Below are positions 1 through 9,318 of a DNA stretch of 64,000 nucleotides, one piece after another. The notes under the pieces were generated by a model that saw nothing but the letters and a program-made list of their open reading frames with translations, had not been told where the DNA came from and did no database searches. Origin of the DNA: Gordonia sp. KTR9 (lineage in GTDB: Bacteria; Actinomycetota; Actinomycetes; Mycobacteriales; Mycobacteriaceae); contig NC_018581.1 in NCBI RefSeq assembly GCF_000143885.2, positions 2,790,001 through 2,854,000 of the forward strand. Direction: 5' to 3'. A program made the position numbers and the translations under genes. Each line of letters starts with the position of its first letter. The stretch's first letter is position 1.

Positions 1-3000
1 GGGGTTCGACGGTCGTGAGACTCGCAATGAGGCGCGGCGACTCGGTCGCGACCTCCGACGATCCACTCGAGGGAGGTGCTTCCGGCTTCCATTGCTCCGA
101 CGATTCCGCGTCATCCGAGGAATAGTCGGTGGCGGACTGAAGCGAAGCGATCTCCGCTGCGCGAGCGGCGGCTGCGTCAGCGAGCTTCGCCTCGTACTCG
201 CGCTGTTTCTCGTTCGCGTGTCCAACCGCCGCGTCTACCCGTTCCAACACTGAAGTCGGAGAATCGATCCACTCGGGCAACCAGAGCCGCAGCGCTGCGC
301 CCCAGTGCATCATCGGTTCGAGTAGTTGAGGGGTCAGGTCTCGGTCGGCGACTGTTGGGCGGTCTGCCCAGTTGGGGCCGTCGAGCAGTATCGCCACCTG
401 CCAGCGTGGTGAGGTTGGTTCGCGCACGACAAAATCGATGACGAAGTCCGACAATCCGAAGTTCACTTCGACTTCGTAACCACGTTCGCGCAGGGCAGCG
501 CAAATACGTTGCTGAACACGGTCACCGCCGGGATCGCGCCGCGACGCGTCGGATTTGGTGGGAAGTACCCCGTTGGCTGCCATCTCGAGGTAAGCGCGTA
601 GATGGGCAAGGCCCACAGACTTTGTCCGTGCCAAGTCGATGTCAGCGGGATCAAACGATGTGAAGATGAGCACCTTTCGTCGCGCGCGGGTGACCGCAAC
701 GTTGAACCGCTTCTCACCGCCCGATCGCGTCAACGGGCCGAAGTTCAGGGGCATCTTCGGATCGTCGGGCTTCTTGGAGAATGCAGTACTGAAGAGAATC
801 ACGTCTCGTTCGTCGCCCTGGACGTTCTCGAGGTTCTTCACGAAGATCCCTTCCTCGGCATCGGGGCGTAGTCGCTCCAACACAAGGGGGTCGCCGCTCT
901 CTTCGAGGAGATCCTGAACGAGTGACTGCTGCTGGATGTTGAACGTCACCACGCCCAAGCTCTGGGCTGCGAGGTGTGGCGTCGCGAGTCGCGCTCGGAC
1001 TTCCGCCACGATCGCTTCTGCCTCGACACGGTTTGTACGGAGACCGGCCTTCCTGTCCTCTCGGTTGAAGTGACCATCGACTCGACGCCATTCGATGCCC
1101 GCAGTGTCATCGCCGCCGGGGGAGGGCAGACTCGCAAGACGACCTTCGTAGTACTTCTGATTCGAAAAGTTGATGAGCGACTCGTCCTGGCTGCGGTAGT
1201 GCCACGACAACCAAAGCTGTGGGACACCGGATTCGACGCATTCAGTGAGGATGCTCTCGAGATCCTCGGGCGCGACCTCCCCGCTCTCATCGGATTCATC
1301 GTCGTCATTGATGCTGACCTGGCCGATCGAGGTGGGCGGCATCTGCTGAGAATCTCCCACGATGACTGCTGCCCGTCCCCGGCCGAGAGCACCAATCGCC
1401 TGCGAAACAGGGACCTGGGACGCCTCATCGAACACAACGAGGTCGAACGTGACCGAACCCGGTGGAACGAACTGCGCTAGAGACGCTGGGCTCACGAACA
1501 TGACGGGCGTCGCAGCGAGGATGTGCTTTCCGTACTGAGTCATCAGATTCCGGAAACTGGCACCACCACGCTTGCGATCGAGTTGCCGCCGCAGCTCGCC
1601 GACTTCACCGCGAAGCTCCTTCGCCCGGAAAGGTCGATTCGCGAGCAACGCGGCAGGCAGAGCCTTGATCTGCTCTGCTCGAAGTTCCGCGGCCGAGCGT
1701 ACGAAGTCGGCGATCTCACCATCTCGAAGCGCTGAATTGAACGCGCTGAGTCCGCCGGCAAGCCGACGTTCCCTCAGAGAGGTCTCGGCGGCCCCTCGAA
1801 TGAACGCTCCCACAGCATGGGCAGCTGCGACCTCGCCGTTCAGCAGCGCGCCCACGTACTCGTCGAGCTTCGCCTGGCGGAGTGGCTCCAAGCAAGCGGA
1901 CGTCCTGGACCACACGATGAAGCGGCGCGCATCCGCGTCGGCAGCCTCTTTCTCCCAGATGTCGTTGTCCGACTGCCACGCGTCGAGCCAATGCCGGCCA
2001 ACGGTCCACCGCGCGAAATCGTCTGGTTGCGTGCCCAGAATCGACATCCACTGCCGCCAGCATTCTGCAACCTGGGTGAGAATGTCGATACCCTGGGCTT
2101 CGGGAAAACCATTCGTGCTCAGTAAGTTCCATGCGTTCGAATGGGACCGCGCGTACGTCGTGGTCTCGTCGATGTACATGAACGCTGCTCTCAACGATTC
2201 TGCGGCATCCGCTGCGAGCGGGTTCCAGAACGCGGGGGCGTACGCGCCGAGCAGGTCCTGCATCTCGGTCTGGAGTCGTTGGACGTACTCGCGGATCGAG
2301 GGCACCGCGCGAAGAAGTCCGACGACTGTAGGAGGAGACAGGTCGACGTTCGAGTGGGTGAACGGCACGAGGTCGCGTGCGAGTTGGTCGGCTCTCTTCT
2401 TCTTACCGAAAACACCCTTGCTGGCTTCCTCAGCCTGCTCGGTGAACGCTGCGATGTCACCTGATTCGATGAACATGGCCGTGAAAGTGGCGAGCACCGG
2501 CGCGCAGCTCTCATGAAGCTCGGTGATGCCTTTGAACAATCCTGACCGCAATGACCGGAACTGAGGATCGGCCCACCGCTGCAGCATGTTCGAATCGGGC
2601 ACGTGGAAGCCCACTTGCCGATGTGCCTGAGGCAACAGTTCTTCTATATCGCCCGGCGCCCTGAGTTGCCGAAGGAGGGGGACGACTCCACCAGCGTTTA
2701 CCGCCGACAGAGCCTGTGACAAGCTGCGCAGCACGGTCGCAACGTCGTCCTGCGATTGAACAGCTCCCGGTCCCACTAGCGACCATGGACTAGCCGGGCC
2801 GATGTCCAGGCTGCTTGCGGAGCGCGAGAACTGCTGGAGTGCGCTGACGATCTCGGATTGAGGTACCTGGGGTCTCGCGACGTACGAGTTGGGAACTGGA
2901 GCGCTGGCAGGGGCTTCCTCGCTGGCAAGCGCCGAATCGTAGGCATTCCACAATGATTCGCCGGCGGCGTTGCGGCTGTGAATCTTACTCGGGTAGTCGA

Positions 3001-5398
3001 TGAGTGGAGTCATACGGGATTGATACTCAGCTAGCTTTGCGGCCCAACCGTGTTCGTTGTACCTGACCGCATTGTCGATTGCTCGTTTGAGCTGGTCACG
3101 AATTTCGTTTGGTCGCTGGTTCTTTCCGTGTAGATCGAGGGTGAAGTCGGACAGGCCGATCTTTGTCAGGCGCTTCTTGACGACGTCCAGAGCAGCCTGT
3201 TTCTCAGCGACGAACAGGACGGACTTACGTTCGCTGAGGGCGTGCGCAACGAGGTTGGTGATTGTCTGCGACTTGCCGGTCCCCGGAGGCCCCTCGAGCA
3301 CGAACGTATACCCCTGCGCAGCCAACGCCACCGCGCGCAACTGGGACCCGTCCGCCGCTATCGGAACCGGGACGTCGGCTTCGTCGACGCGGATGTGCTC
3401 GAGAAGGGTGTCGTCTTTCGCGGCGGGGTCTTGGAAGGACTCGCCGGCCTTGTGGGTGAGGTGACGAACGATGGGGCTGACTTCCAGCACATCCCAGCAG
3501 TCGGCCAAGTCTTTCCACATCCCGAAGGTGCCGAACTGGCAGATCGACAGAGTCGCAATCTCGTCGATCCGGAAATCGAGTTTGTTCTCGACTAGGGCGG
3601 AGCGGATCCCACGCAGCGCGGCGTCGATATCCAGACCAGAGTCGTCGAGTGCTGGTATCTCGAGCGCCGAGATACTGACGTTGTGCTTGATCCTGAGCCA
3701 CTGCACCAAACAGTGATTGGGCGACGCCACACCAGTTGTGTCTACGACAAAACTGAAGGGGCTCTTGCCCGTGCCGCCGACGATTTTCACAGGCAACAGA
3801 AACAGCGGAGCACGAGCCTCCTTACCTGACGGTGTGCGATGAACGAGCGCCCCCAACGTCAAATACAGATTCGCGCTTCCAGTCTCTTCGAACATTGTTC
3901 TGGCTGTTCGCGCCAGCTTCTTGAACCGTTGCGTGTAGGTGTCCCGGGTGACGGTGGCATAGACGTTGCGGTCGTCATGCAGGTACTGGAGCAACAATGC
4001 CGGGTCGATTTCCGCTGCGCGTCGGGCGCCCTGGAGTTGATGGATGGAACTCAGTTCGTCGTTGGGTGTCAGCGTGATCGCTGTGCCCGCATGCACGAGG
4101 TCATCGAGGAGCGCGAGACCTGCGGCTGGCATGTGGAGGTCGATCACCTCCGTCGACGGGCGCAGATTAAGCAGGCGATTCCGGGTGCTCAGGTCAAGGA
4201 GCGAGCGCTTCCATTTCTTGACCCGGGCTGGTGCAGTGTCTCGCGGGTCGAGGACCAAGTCATCCGTCGAGTTCGATCGTCGGAGTTCGGCGGGCAGCTC
4301 CAACGAGGAACTCAGGTGTGCTGGTGCGACAGGTTCGGTCGGCGCGACCTCGTCGGTGCTGGGGAGCGGGCGAATGCCGTCCTTCCGAGCGGCCGTGATA
4401 CCGATGACGCCGAGCAACCTGTCCGGCTCTGCGAAGAACCGGCGGCCTGCGGAAATCGCTGCCTTGAAGCCTCCCGCCTCGCTGCTGTCGTAGAAGATTG
4501 CATCGACGGGCACAGCAATCCCTGACTCCGCCAGGTTGAGGAGTGCATTCTGATCTGTGAGGGACGGATGGGGGAGACCTGTCTCCTCGCGGAGGAAACC
4601 GGCGAAAGCATGACCCTCGGTGATCCATATCAGCGGCCGTATGCCGGCGGCTTCTAGGCATGCGGCATACGTGACCGAAAGGTCGATGCACGTGCCGAAC
4701 CGCTGCTCGAGAACTTGGGAAGTGGTGCGCACTTTCTGTCCGGTGTTCTCGAAGGATGCTGGAGGATCTATGTACCGAATCCCGCGTGCGCGTAATGCCT
4801 CGTAGACCGCGGCCGCAATGAGTGCTGCTCGTTCTCGTCCCCCTTGGTAGCCGCCTAGGGACGCGTCGCCGGTATTTGTCCGCAGGATCTCAGCCGCAGC
4901 GTCGAGAACTGACGTCACGGCGTGTGTGTTCGGCTGCACGAAGGCCGCCAGGGAATCGTAGAAGGCAGGTGAGTTAAACCACTCGTTGTGTGCGAGCACC
5001 CGGATGGGAACTGTGAGCTGGGCGGTCTCGGTCCACAGACTCTGAACTGTGACCGTGATGGAGGCCTGGTAGCTCTCGTTGAGGTCGCGCAACTCGTCGA
5101 CGTGCGGCAGGAACGAGCGGAAGTCATCCCACAGCACGTCCGCGCCGGCGGCAACACGTCCGTCATAGGTACGCGAAGTAGACGGGGTGAGTTCGGTACC
5201 CCGCCCATGCAAATGAACCGTTGCGGTCAAGTCCGTCATCTCGGCGTCTGAGGTGTTGATGACCTCGAGCGCGGTGATGAGTGGTACGCCATTGTGGACG
5301 AGCGCGAGATTGATCGCGGGGTGCGCGTGCAGGACGATACGCAGCCCAGCGTCCTCCGCGACGTGGGTGCGCGTCGGATCGCCAACTTCTACGCTCAT
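1..5398 (-). CDS. Giant DUF4011-type SF1 helicase with transglutaminase-like and Vsr-like nuclease domains (3' end beyond the window)
   Basis: The frame is open from ATG 5398 (AAGGAG six bases upstream) to the left edge, giving 1799 visible codons and no stop, so the C-terminus is missing. Domains in order: an N-terminal beta-rich region; a transglutaminase-like domain with RFGTCIDLS (Cys237) and EGHAFAGF (His263); the DUF4011 signature WKRSLLDLSTRNRLLN near residue 395; Walker A EGPPGTGKSQTI (Lys709); Walker B FDEAS near 1324, then GDSQQMPP, HYRSQDESL and the C-terminal motif NVAVTRAR; and a Vsr/MTES_1575-like nuclease domain with GLSDFVIDF (Asp1655). This architecture is known among defence-linked COG1112 helicases. 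It probably unwinds and cuts foreign nucleic acid. The substrate and the job of the transglutaminase-like part are unknown. It lies 141 bp upstream of another SF1 helicase gene on the same strand. Family call firm, anti-phage role inferred. Confidence 0.85.
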   Translation of the reverse strand, partial: MSVEVGDPTRTHVAEDAGLRIVLHAHPAINLALVHNGVPLITALEVINTSDAEMTDLTATVHLHGRGTELTPSTSRTYDGRVAAGADVLWDDFRSFLPHVDELRDLNESYQASITVTVQSLWTETAQLTVPIRVLAHNEWFNSPAFYDSLAAFVQPNTHAVTSVLDAAAEILRTNTGDASLGGYQGGRERAALIAAAVYEALRARGIRYIDPPASFENTGQKVRTTSQVLEQRFGTCIDLSVTYAACLEAAGIRPLIWITEGHAFAGFLREETGLPHPSLTDQNALLNLAESGIAVPVDAIFYDSSEAGGFKAAISAGRRFFAEPDRLLGVIGITAARKDGIRPLPSTDEVAPTEPVAPAHLSSSLELPAELRRSNSTDDLVLDPRDTAPARVKKWKRSLLDLSTRNRLLNLRPSTEVIDLHMPAAGLALLDDLVHAGTAITLTPNDELSSIHQLQGARRAAEIDPALLLQYLHDDRNVYATVTRDTYTQRFKKLARTARTMFEETGSANLYLTLGALVHRTPSGKEARAPLFLLPVKIVGGTGKSPFSFVVDTTGVASPNHCLVQWLRIKHNVSISALEIPALDDSGLDIDAALRGIRSALVENKLDFRIDEIATLSICQFGTFGMWKDLADCWDVLEVSPIVRHLTHKAGESFQDPAAKDDTLLEHIRVDEADVPVPIAADGSQLRAVALAAQGYTFVLEGPPGTGKSQTITNLVAHALSERKSVLFVAEKQAALDVVKKRLTKIGLSDFTLDLHGKNQRPNEIRDQLKRAIDNAVRYNEHGWAAKLAEYQSRMTPLIDYPSKIHSRNAAGESLWNAYDSALASEEAPASAPVPNSYVARPQVPQSEIVSALQQFSRSASSLDIGPASPWSLVGPGAVQSQDDVATVLRSLSQALSAVNAGGVVPLLRQLRAPGDIEELLPQAHRQVGFHVPDSNMLQRWADPQFRSLRSGLFKGITELHESCAPVLATFTAMFIESGDIAAFTEQAEEASKGVFGKKKRADQLARDLVPFTHSNVDLSPPTVVGLLRAVPSIREYVQRLQTEMQDLLGAYAPAFWNPLAADAAESLRAAFMYIDETTTYARSHSNAWNLLSTNGFPEAQGIDILTQVAECWRQWMSILGTQPDDFARWTVGRHWLDAWQSDNDIWEKEAADADARRFIVWSRTSACLEPLRQAKLDEYVGALLNGEVAAAHAVGAFIRGAAETSLRERRLAGGLSAFNSALRDGEIADFVRSAAELRAEQIKALPAALLANRPFRAKELRGEVGELRRQLDRKRGGASFRNLMTQYGKHILAATPVMFVSPASLAQFVPPGSVTFDLVVFDEASQVPVSQAIGALGRGRAAVIVGDSQQMPPTSIGQVSINDDDESDESGEVAPEDLESILTECVESGVPQLWLSWHYRSQDESLINFSNQKYYEGRLASLPSPGGDDTAGIEWRRVDGHFNREDRKAGLRTNRVEAEAIVAEVRARLATPHLAAQSLGVVTFNIQQQSLVQDLLEESGDPLVLERLRPDAEEGIFVKNLENVQGDERDVILFSTAFSKKPDDPKMPLNFGPLTRSGGEKRFNVAVTRARRKVLIFTSFDPADIDLARTKSVGLAHLRAYLEMAANGVLPTKSDASRRDPGGDRVQQRICAALRERGYEVEVNFGLSDFVIDFVVREPTSPRWQVAILLDGPNWADRPTVADRDLTPQLLEPMMHWGAALRLWLPEWIDSPTSVLERVDAAVGHANEKQREYEAKLADAAAARAAEIASLQSATDYSSDDAESSEQWKPEAPPSSGSSEVATESPRLIASLTTVEP

Positions 5399-5539
5399 GA
5401 GGGCTCCTTCGCCGCCCTGAACGGCGGCTGTATTTCGGTCGTCATCCATCACATCCCCGCCGACGGGAAACATATATCAGCGATCACCGACACCTTCTGC
5501 CAGTCGCGTGCTTCAGGTCTCGATTCGACGGCCTGGCTT

Positions 5540-8398
5540 CTAGACAACCCGCCGACGAGACCGCGGCAGCGTTCGGCGATCCGAAGGCTCGCACCACAGG
5601 CAGATCATCTCGGGTGCACGTTTGAAGTCCTCGACCCGGGCCAGCGGTCGTCCGCACTGACACCGTTCCGCAGGCTGGTCACTGCCCTGGGCGAGACCGG
5701 TCGTTCGTCGTCGAACGACCATCCGAGCGGCGTCCGCCAACCCGGAATGTTGCGTCCGTAGCGAGACCCCGGGAGCATCGGAGAGCAGTGGGCGTGCCGA
5801 CGACCAGACCACGGAGCCAACGACAGCCATCGACTCATGTACAGGTCTTGCAGGTCGCAGGAAGACCTCCGATCGGGTGAGATGCGTCAGCGCAGTGGGC
5901 AGGTCTCCGTTCGATTCGGGGGTGAACCAGATGGAGACTGGCACGCGTTGTGCCGCTTCTCGTAGTGGGGCGAGCAATGGCATCAGGGCTGTGGGGGAGA
6001 CTGTAGCGCTTCGAATTTCGATGGGGCCGTCAGTATTCTCGATGTCCGCGGATAGCTCGTCGAGGGTGCTGTGAACAGTGGTTGGGGAGGACTCTCTCGC
6101 GACTGCACCGCGCCAGCTGACGGTTTCCGAATGCTCGAGAAACTGACGCATGAACTTGTACGTGGCGTCGACCACTTTTCGCTGCCGGTGAATACGACCG
6201 AAATCGGCGAGCAGGACGAGTTGCTCCCGTGCACGGCTTGCAGCGACATTGACCAGTCTCGCTCCTGTGCCACCGGCGCTGCCGTTCGCAAACCAGTCAT
6301 GGAGCCGGAAATTGCTGCCTCCAGCGTCGACGCAGTCGAAGACGACTAGGTCCGCTTCTCCACCCTGGAACTTGTGAACTGTGGAGGCCTCGCCTTGGCT
6401 GAGATCCGCAGTAAAAGGTCGCAACAAGGATGCTTGACAATTGAACGGCGTGACGAAAGCTGCGTCGACGTCCGTACTTGCTGCTGCCACCGACGCAGCG
6501 ACTTGAGCATGCATGAGATTGAAGCGAGACCGCAGACCACCGCGGCGGCCCATCCAAGCATTCAGGTCCGAGGTGTCAATGGCGATCAAGTCACCGACCC
6601 CGAACGGTACCCGTGGGCGGGATCGCTCGACGACGGAGGTGGCTGTGACCAGCGGGCTTTCGGCGTAGAAGCCTGCACTCACGGCGTCGGAGATACCGGC
6701 ACGCATGCGGTGTTGAGTGGTCAGTGCGACGAGGTTCGGAGGGATCTCTCGACGCAGAACACTAGCTGCGATTCCCGATGCCTCGAATGGGCTGTCGTGC
6801 AACCACTGATGCGAGGCGGGTGTGTCTGACACCGCGACTGGACTTAGCTGACGGAAGTCTCCCGCGACAACCGTGTGGCCCTCTCCCAGGCCGGCCACAA
6901 GCATCGCAAGCGTCGCGGTCAGCATGCTCGCCTCGTCGATGACGATCGTGTCGAAGCGCTGCTCGCTGAGTAGCTCGAGCGTGCACTGGTGTGCGGTCGC
7001 AGCGACGAGCGATGCTTCCCTGACGACCTGGCGTCGCACTTCCGCGAGGGCCGTATTGAGTTGACTGGTCAACTCCTTGACCTCTGCGAGGCGCCGCTGC
7101 ACGCGTATCCGTGCAGTGGAGGGACCAGCGGCCTTTGCGGTCTTCTGAATCTGCGCGCTGAGGTCGGCAGATTCGTTCCTCAGATCGACCAGGCGTCGTG
7201 CGATTTCCTGCCCCCGCGCAGCCGCGATCTCCTCCACCAGAACCGGCACGCCACGGTTCGCCAACCCCTGATCTACTGGCTGACCGATTCGCACGATGCG
7301 CCCGGGGTCAAAGGCGCTTAGTCGACTGAGTGCGCCCATTAGCGCTACATCGACGGCTGTGTTCGTAGGCGCGCACAAGAGGATCCGTTTGTTTGCGGCC
7401 AGTAGGTCCCGGATGAGGACGGACAGTGTGGTGGTCTTGCCGGTGCCAGGAGGACCCCATAGCCAAGTTAGCTTGCAGGACATGCCATGTCGCACGGCTA
7501 GGTTTTGTTGCGGGTTGAGTACGTGGTCTGCGGGATGGGGTGCGATGGCGTTTGGACTGGAGGGGGCTGGCCGTGTGACGACCGCGAGGGCTGCGGTTGT
7601 GTTGTATCGCTCCGGCTTCTGTAGCAGCTCCTGAAGTCGCGTTCGCTGTTTTGCAATGATCCAGGTCAGGTCTATGCGTAACTTCGCGGCCGGCGAATGC
7701 GGCATCTGAGCAGGAACGGACAAGGTCAGCTCTGCGCCGAACACTGAGACGACCTCCACCTCGAAGCTCTGCGTGGTGGATTCGCGTCCGACGACCAGCG
7801 TGGCGGAGCTTCCTTCGCGGATCTGCAGGCTGTCCTGCATCTGGTAGACGACGAGGTCGCGGGTCTCCGTCGCCGAGTGGCGACGGCCGTTCGCGAGATG
7901 AATCTGCTGCTCGGCGACCTCGCGGACGGCTTGAGAGTACTCGTCGCCCAGTCCGCGAATGGCTTGCTGCGCGATGTCGGTCCATCGCGGATCGACCGGT
8001 TGTATCGCAGGTGCGGGTGCAGGTACGGCTTCGTGTAGTCCCGCACTCTCACGGAGATTCGCTAGTTCGATCCGTCCTGCATGCGTTAGCGACCTTCCGT
8101 CGGACGTCCGCGGGTTCGGGCGGGCGCGTGGTGTGGAGGGTGCGGCGCCAGCCGGCAGCCAGGCCTGACTGGTCTCGTCGAACTGAGCTACGGGGTGTTC
8201 GACATTGAGTAGAAACAGGTCACCATCTGTAACGCCGCGAAGTCCTCGACGGTCGAGTTCTTGCAGGACGGCGTCGCGTCCGATCGGTCCCTCGCGAACA
8301 AGCTTCTCGAACTCGATCAAGATGGTTTTCGAACGACCAGCCGCCACAACTCCACCGCCCCTGCTACCCAGCCCCGAACCCGTTAGCGATACAAACAC
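5540..8398 (-). CDS. SF1 helicase with degenerate PLD-like domain and zinc finger (Mokosh type II-like)
   Basis: The frame encodes 952 aa. Walker A WGPPGTGKTTTL lies near residue 320, Walker B TIVIDEASM near 490, then GDFRQLSP and late helicase motifs STVHKFQGGEAD and NVAASRAREQ, which makes it a COG1112/Upf1-like helicase. The C-terminal 150 residues look like the PLD domain of MkoC-type proteins, but the HxKxxxxD motif reads HESMAVVG (His854; Ser for Lys, Gly for Asp), followed by WSSARPLL where WxGS-N is usual. A CxC...CxxC pair (CQC near 914, CLWC near 933) ends the protein, as in helicase-PLD fusions. Mokosh type II proteins join these two domains; here the nuclease appears inactive. The start is uncertain: GTG 8347 (GGTGGAG upstream) gives 935 aa and drops a Gly-rich leader. 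Helicase call firm, Mokosh assignment tentative. Confidence 0.75.
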   Translation of the reverse strand: MFVSLTGSGLGSRGGGVVAAGRSKTILIEFEKLVREGPIGRDAVLQELDRRGLRGVTDGDLFLLNVEHPVAQFDETSQAWLPAGAAPSTPRARPNPRTSDGRSLTHAGRIELANLRESAGLHEAVPAPAPAIQPVDPRWTDIAQQAIRGLGDEYSQAVREVAEQQIHLANGRRHSATETRDLVVYQMQDSLQIREGSSATLVVGRESTTQSFEVEVVSVFGAELTLSVPAQMPHSPAAKLRIDLTWIIAKQRTRLQELLQKPERYNTTAALAVVTRPAPSSPNAIAPHPADHVLNPQQNLAVRHGMSCKLTWLWGPPGTGKTTTLSVLIRDLLAANKRILLCAPTNTAVDVALMGALSRLSAFDPGRIVRIGQPVDQGLANRGVPVLVEEIAAARGQEIARRLVDLRNESADLSAQIQKTAKAAGPSTARIRVQRRLAEVKELTSQLNTALAEVRRQVVREASLVAATAHQCTLELLSEQRFDTIVIDEASMLTATLAMLVAGLGEGHTVVAGDFRQLSPVAVSDTPASHQWLHDSPFEASGIAASVLRREIPPNLVALTTQHRMRAGISDAVSAGFYAESPLVTATSVVERSRPRVPFGVGDLIAIDTSDLNAWMGRRGGLRSRFNLMHAQVAASVAAASTDVDAAFVTPFNCQASLLRPFTADLSQGEASTVHKFQGGEADLVVFDCVDAGGSNFRLHDWFANGSAGGTGARLVNVAASRAREQLVLLADFGRIHRQRKVVDATYKFMRQFLEHSETVSWRGAVARESSPTTVHSTLDELSADIENTDGPIEIRSATVSPTALMPLLAPLREAAQRVPVSIWFTPESNGDLPTALTHLTRSEVFLRPARPVHESMAVVGSVVWSSARPLLSDAPGVSLRTQHSGLADAARMVVRRRTTGLAQGSDQPAERCQCGRPLARVEDFKRAPEMICLWCEPSDRRTLPRSRRRVV

Positions 8399-8877
8399 AT
8401 ACTTCGGACATTCCGGGCGGTCGGGTCCGGAATTCGTCCGAACGGACCAGTGGCATCGGCTCGGCGTCCGAGCCGCGGCAGCTCCGCGATCTGACTGCGG
8501 CAGTGGTCATGGGCTCTGCGAGCGGAGGGCGATGCATCGTCGGCCGGGCACTAGAGCCCCGGGTGGGTGGGCCGAGGTCGTCGTTTCGCAGCGAAGCGAG
8601 ACGGCACCAGAGCTACTCAACGGCTTTGTTGAGTAGCTCTAGTGTCCCAACCCGGCAAAGAAGCGATCGAGCGCGCTACCGAAAACAGTCGTGCGGATGG
8701 CTTGATGGAGCTCACAAGTGTTTTCGGGCCTGCCGCGCCCTCTGCGCAGTCAGAGGTTCCAAGCGGAAGACCGGCTCAGACCACTAAATTCGACGACGGC
8801 GATAATGCCCGGCGGCCAGCATCGAAGCGCAAGCTCAGATCAATTCTCCATCCAAAGGGTAGTCGAGCCCGGTCAGA
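8399..8877. other. Intergenic stretch without a supported gene
   Basis: This 479-bp stretch upstream of the 952-aa helicase gene has no frame with recognisable protein features on either strand. It holds a perfect 13-bp inverted repeat (listed separately) and a small palindrome, TTCGCAGCGAA, at about 8585-8595. It follows the stop of the 146-aa gene and precedes the helicase start, so it should hold the terminator of one and the promoter of the other. I could not place a convincing -35/-10 pair. Confidence 0.5.
8609..8640. repeat. Perfect 13-bp inverted repeat with 6-nt loop
   Basis: AGAGCTACTCAAC at 8609-8621 is exactly complementary to GTTGAGTAGCTCT at 8628-8640, with loop GGCTTT. The stem is long and moderately AT-rich for this genome. 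On the minus strand it lies 238 bp past the stop of the 146-aa gene and has no U-tract, so it is not a classical intrinsic terminator. It could be a factor-assisted terminator, an operator dyad or a recombination-site remnant. Confidence 0.6.
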
Positions 8878-9318
8878 TCACAGATCCCAGACTTGGTCCG
8901 GGTCATCGAGCGCCGCGCGAATCTGCCCGAGGTCGCCCAGGTCGGCTAGCGGTGAGCTTTTCGCGATGTCGACGACTCCATTGACCACATCGCGGATGAC
9001 CTGCGAATCGCCGGAGTCGAGTGCTTTGTCGAGACGCTCGAAGAGTGCGGCGAACGTAGCGCGACGCTCCGTGAATGTCGCGTCGAAGTACTGCCGTAGG
9101 ACGCCTTCGGCCGCTTTGATCCGAGCGACCTCGGTGCTTTCATAGGCAGCAATGCGGGCCTGCTTGGTGTTCTCGGTCGCGTGAACGGTGATGCACTCGC
9201 GAGCAGCGTCGACGAGCTGATTGAGTGCGGCCAGACCGTCGACACCAGCCGGTACTCGTAGCCCAGAATTCTTCGGGCGCAGCACTTCTCCGCTGAGTGG
9301 CTTCTTGCTGTCAGTCAT
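8878..9318 (-). CDS. Small helical protein of unknown function, third gene of a three-gene cassette
   Basis: The frame encodes 146 aa starting with ATG at 9318. That ATG overlaps the end of the upstream membrane-protein gene by 8 bp, so the two are translationally coupled. The sequence is strongly helical and charged. It has a central segment of alternating Ala, Arg and Glu that looks like a coiled coil, then an acidic tail rich in Asp and Leu. There is no signal peptide or membrane segment, and I recognise no family. Its coupling to a glycine-rich membrane protein suggests a cytosolic partner or regulator of that protein. That is inference from position only. Confidence 0.65.
   Translation of the reverse strand: MTDSKKPLSGEVLRPKNSGLRVPAGVDGLAALNQLVDAARECITVHATENTKQARIAAYESTEVARIKAAEGVLRQYFDATFTERRATFAALFERLDKALDSGDSQVIRDVVNGVVDIAKSSPLADLGDLGQIRAALDDPDQVWDL

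Noticed and set aside
8642..9145. 168-codon plus-strand frame across the gap and the 146-aa gene
   Set aside because: It crosses the 8-bp-coupled minus-strand gene and looks like random basic sequence.
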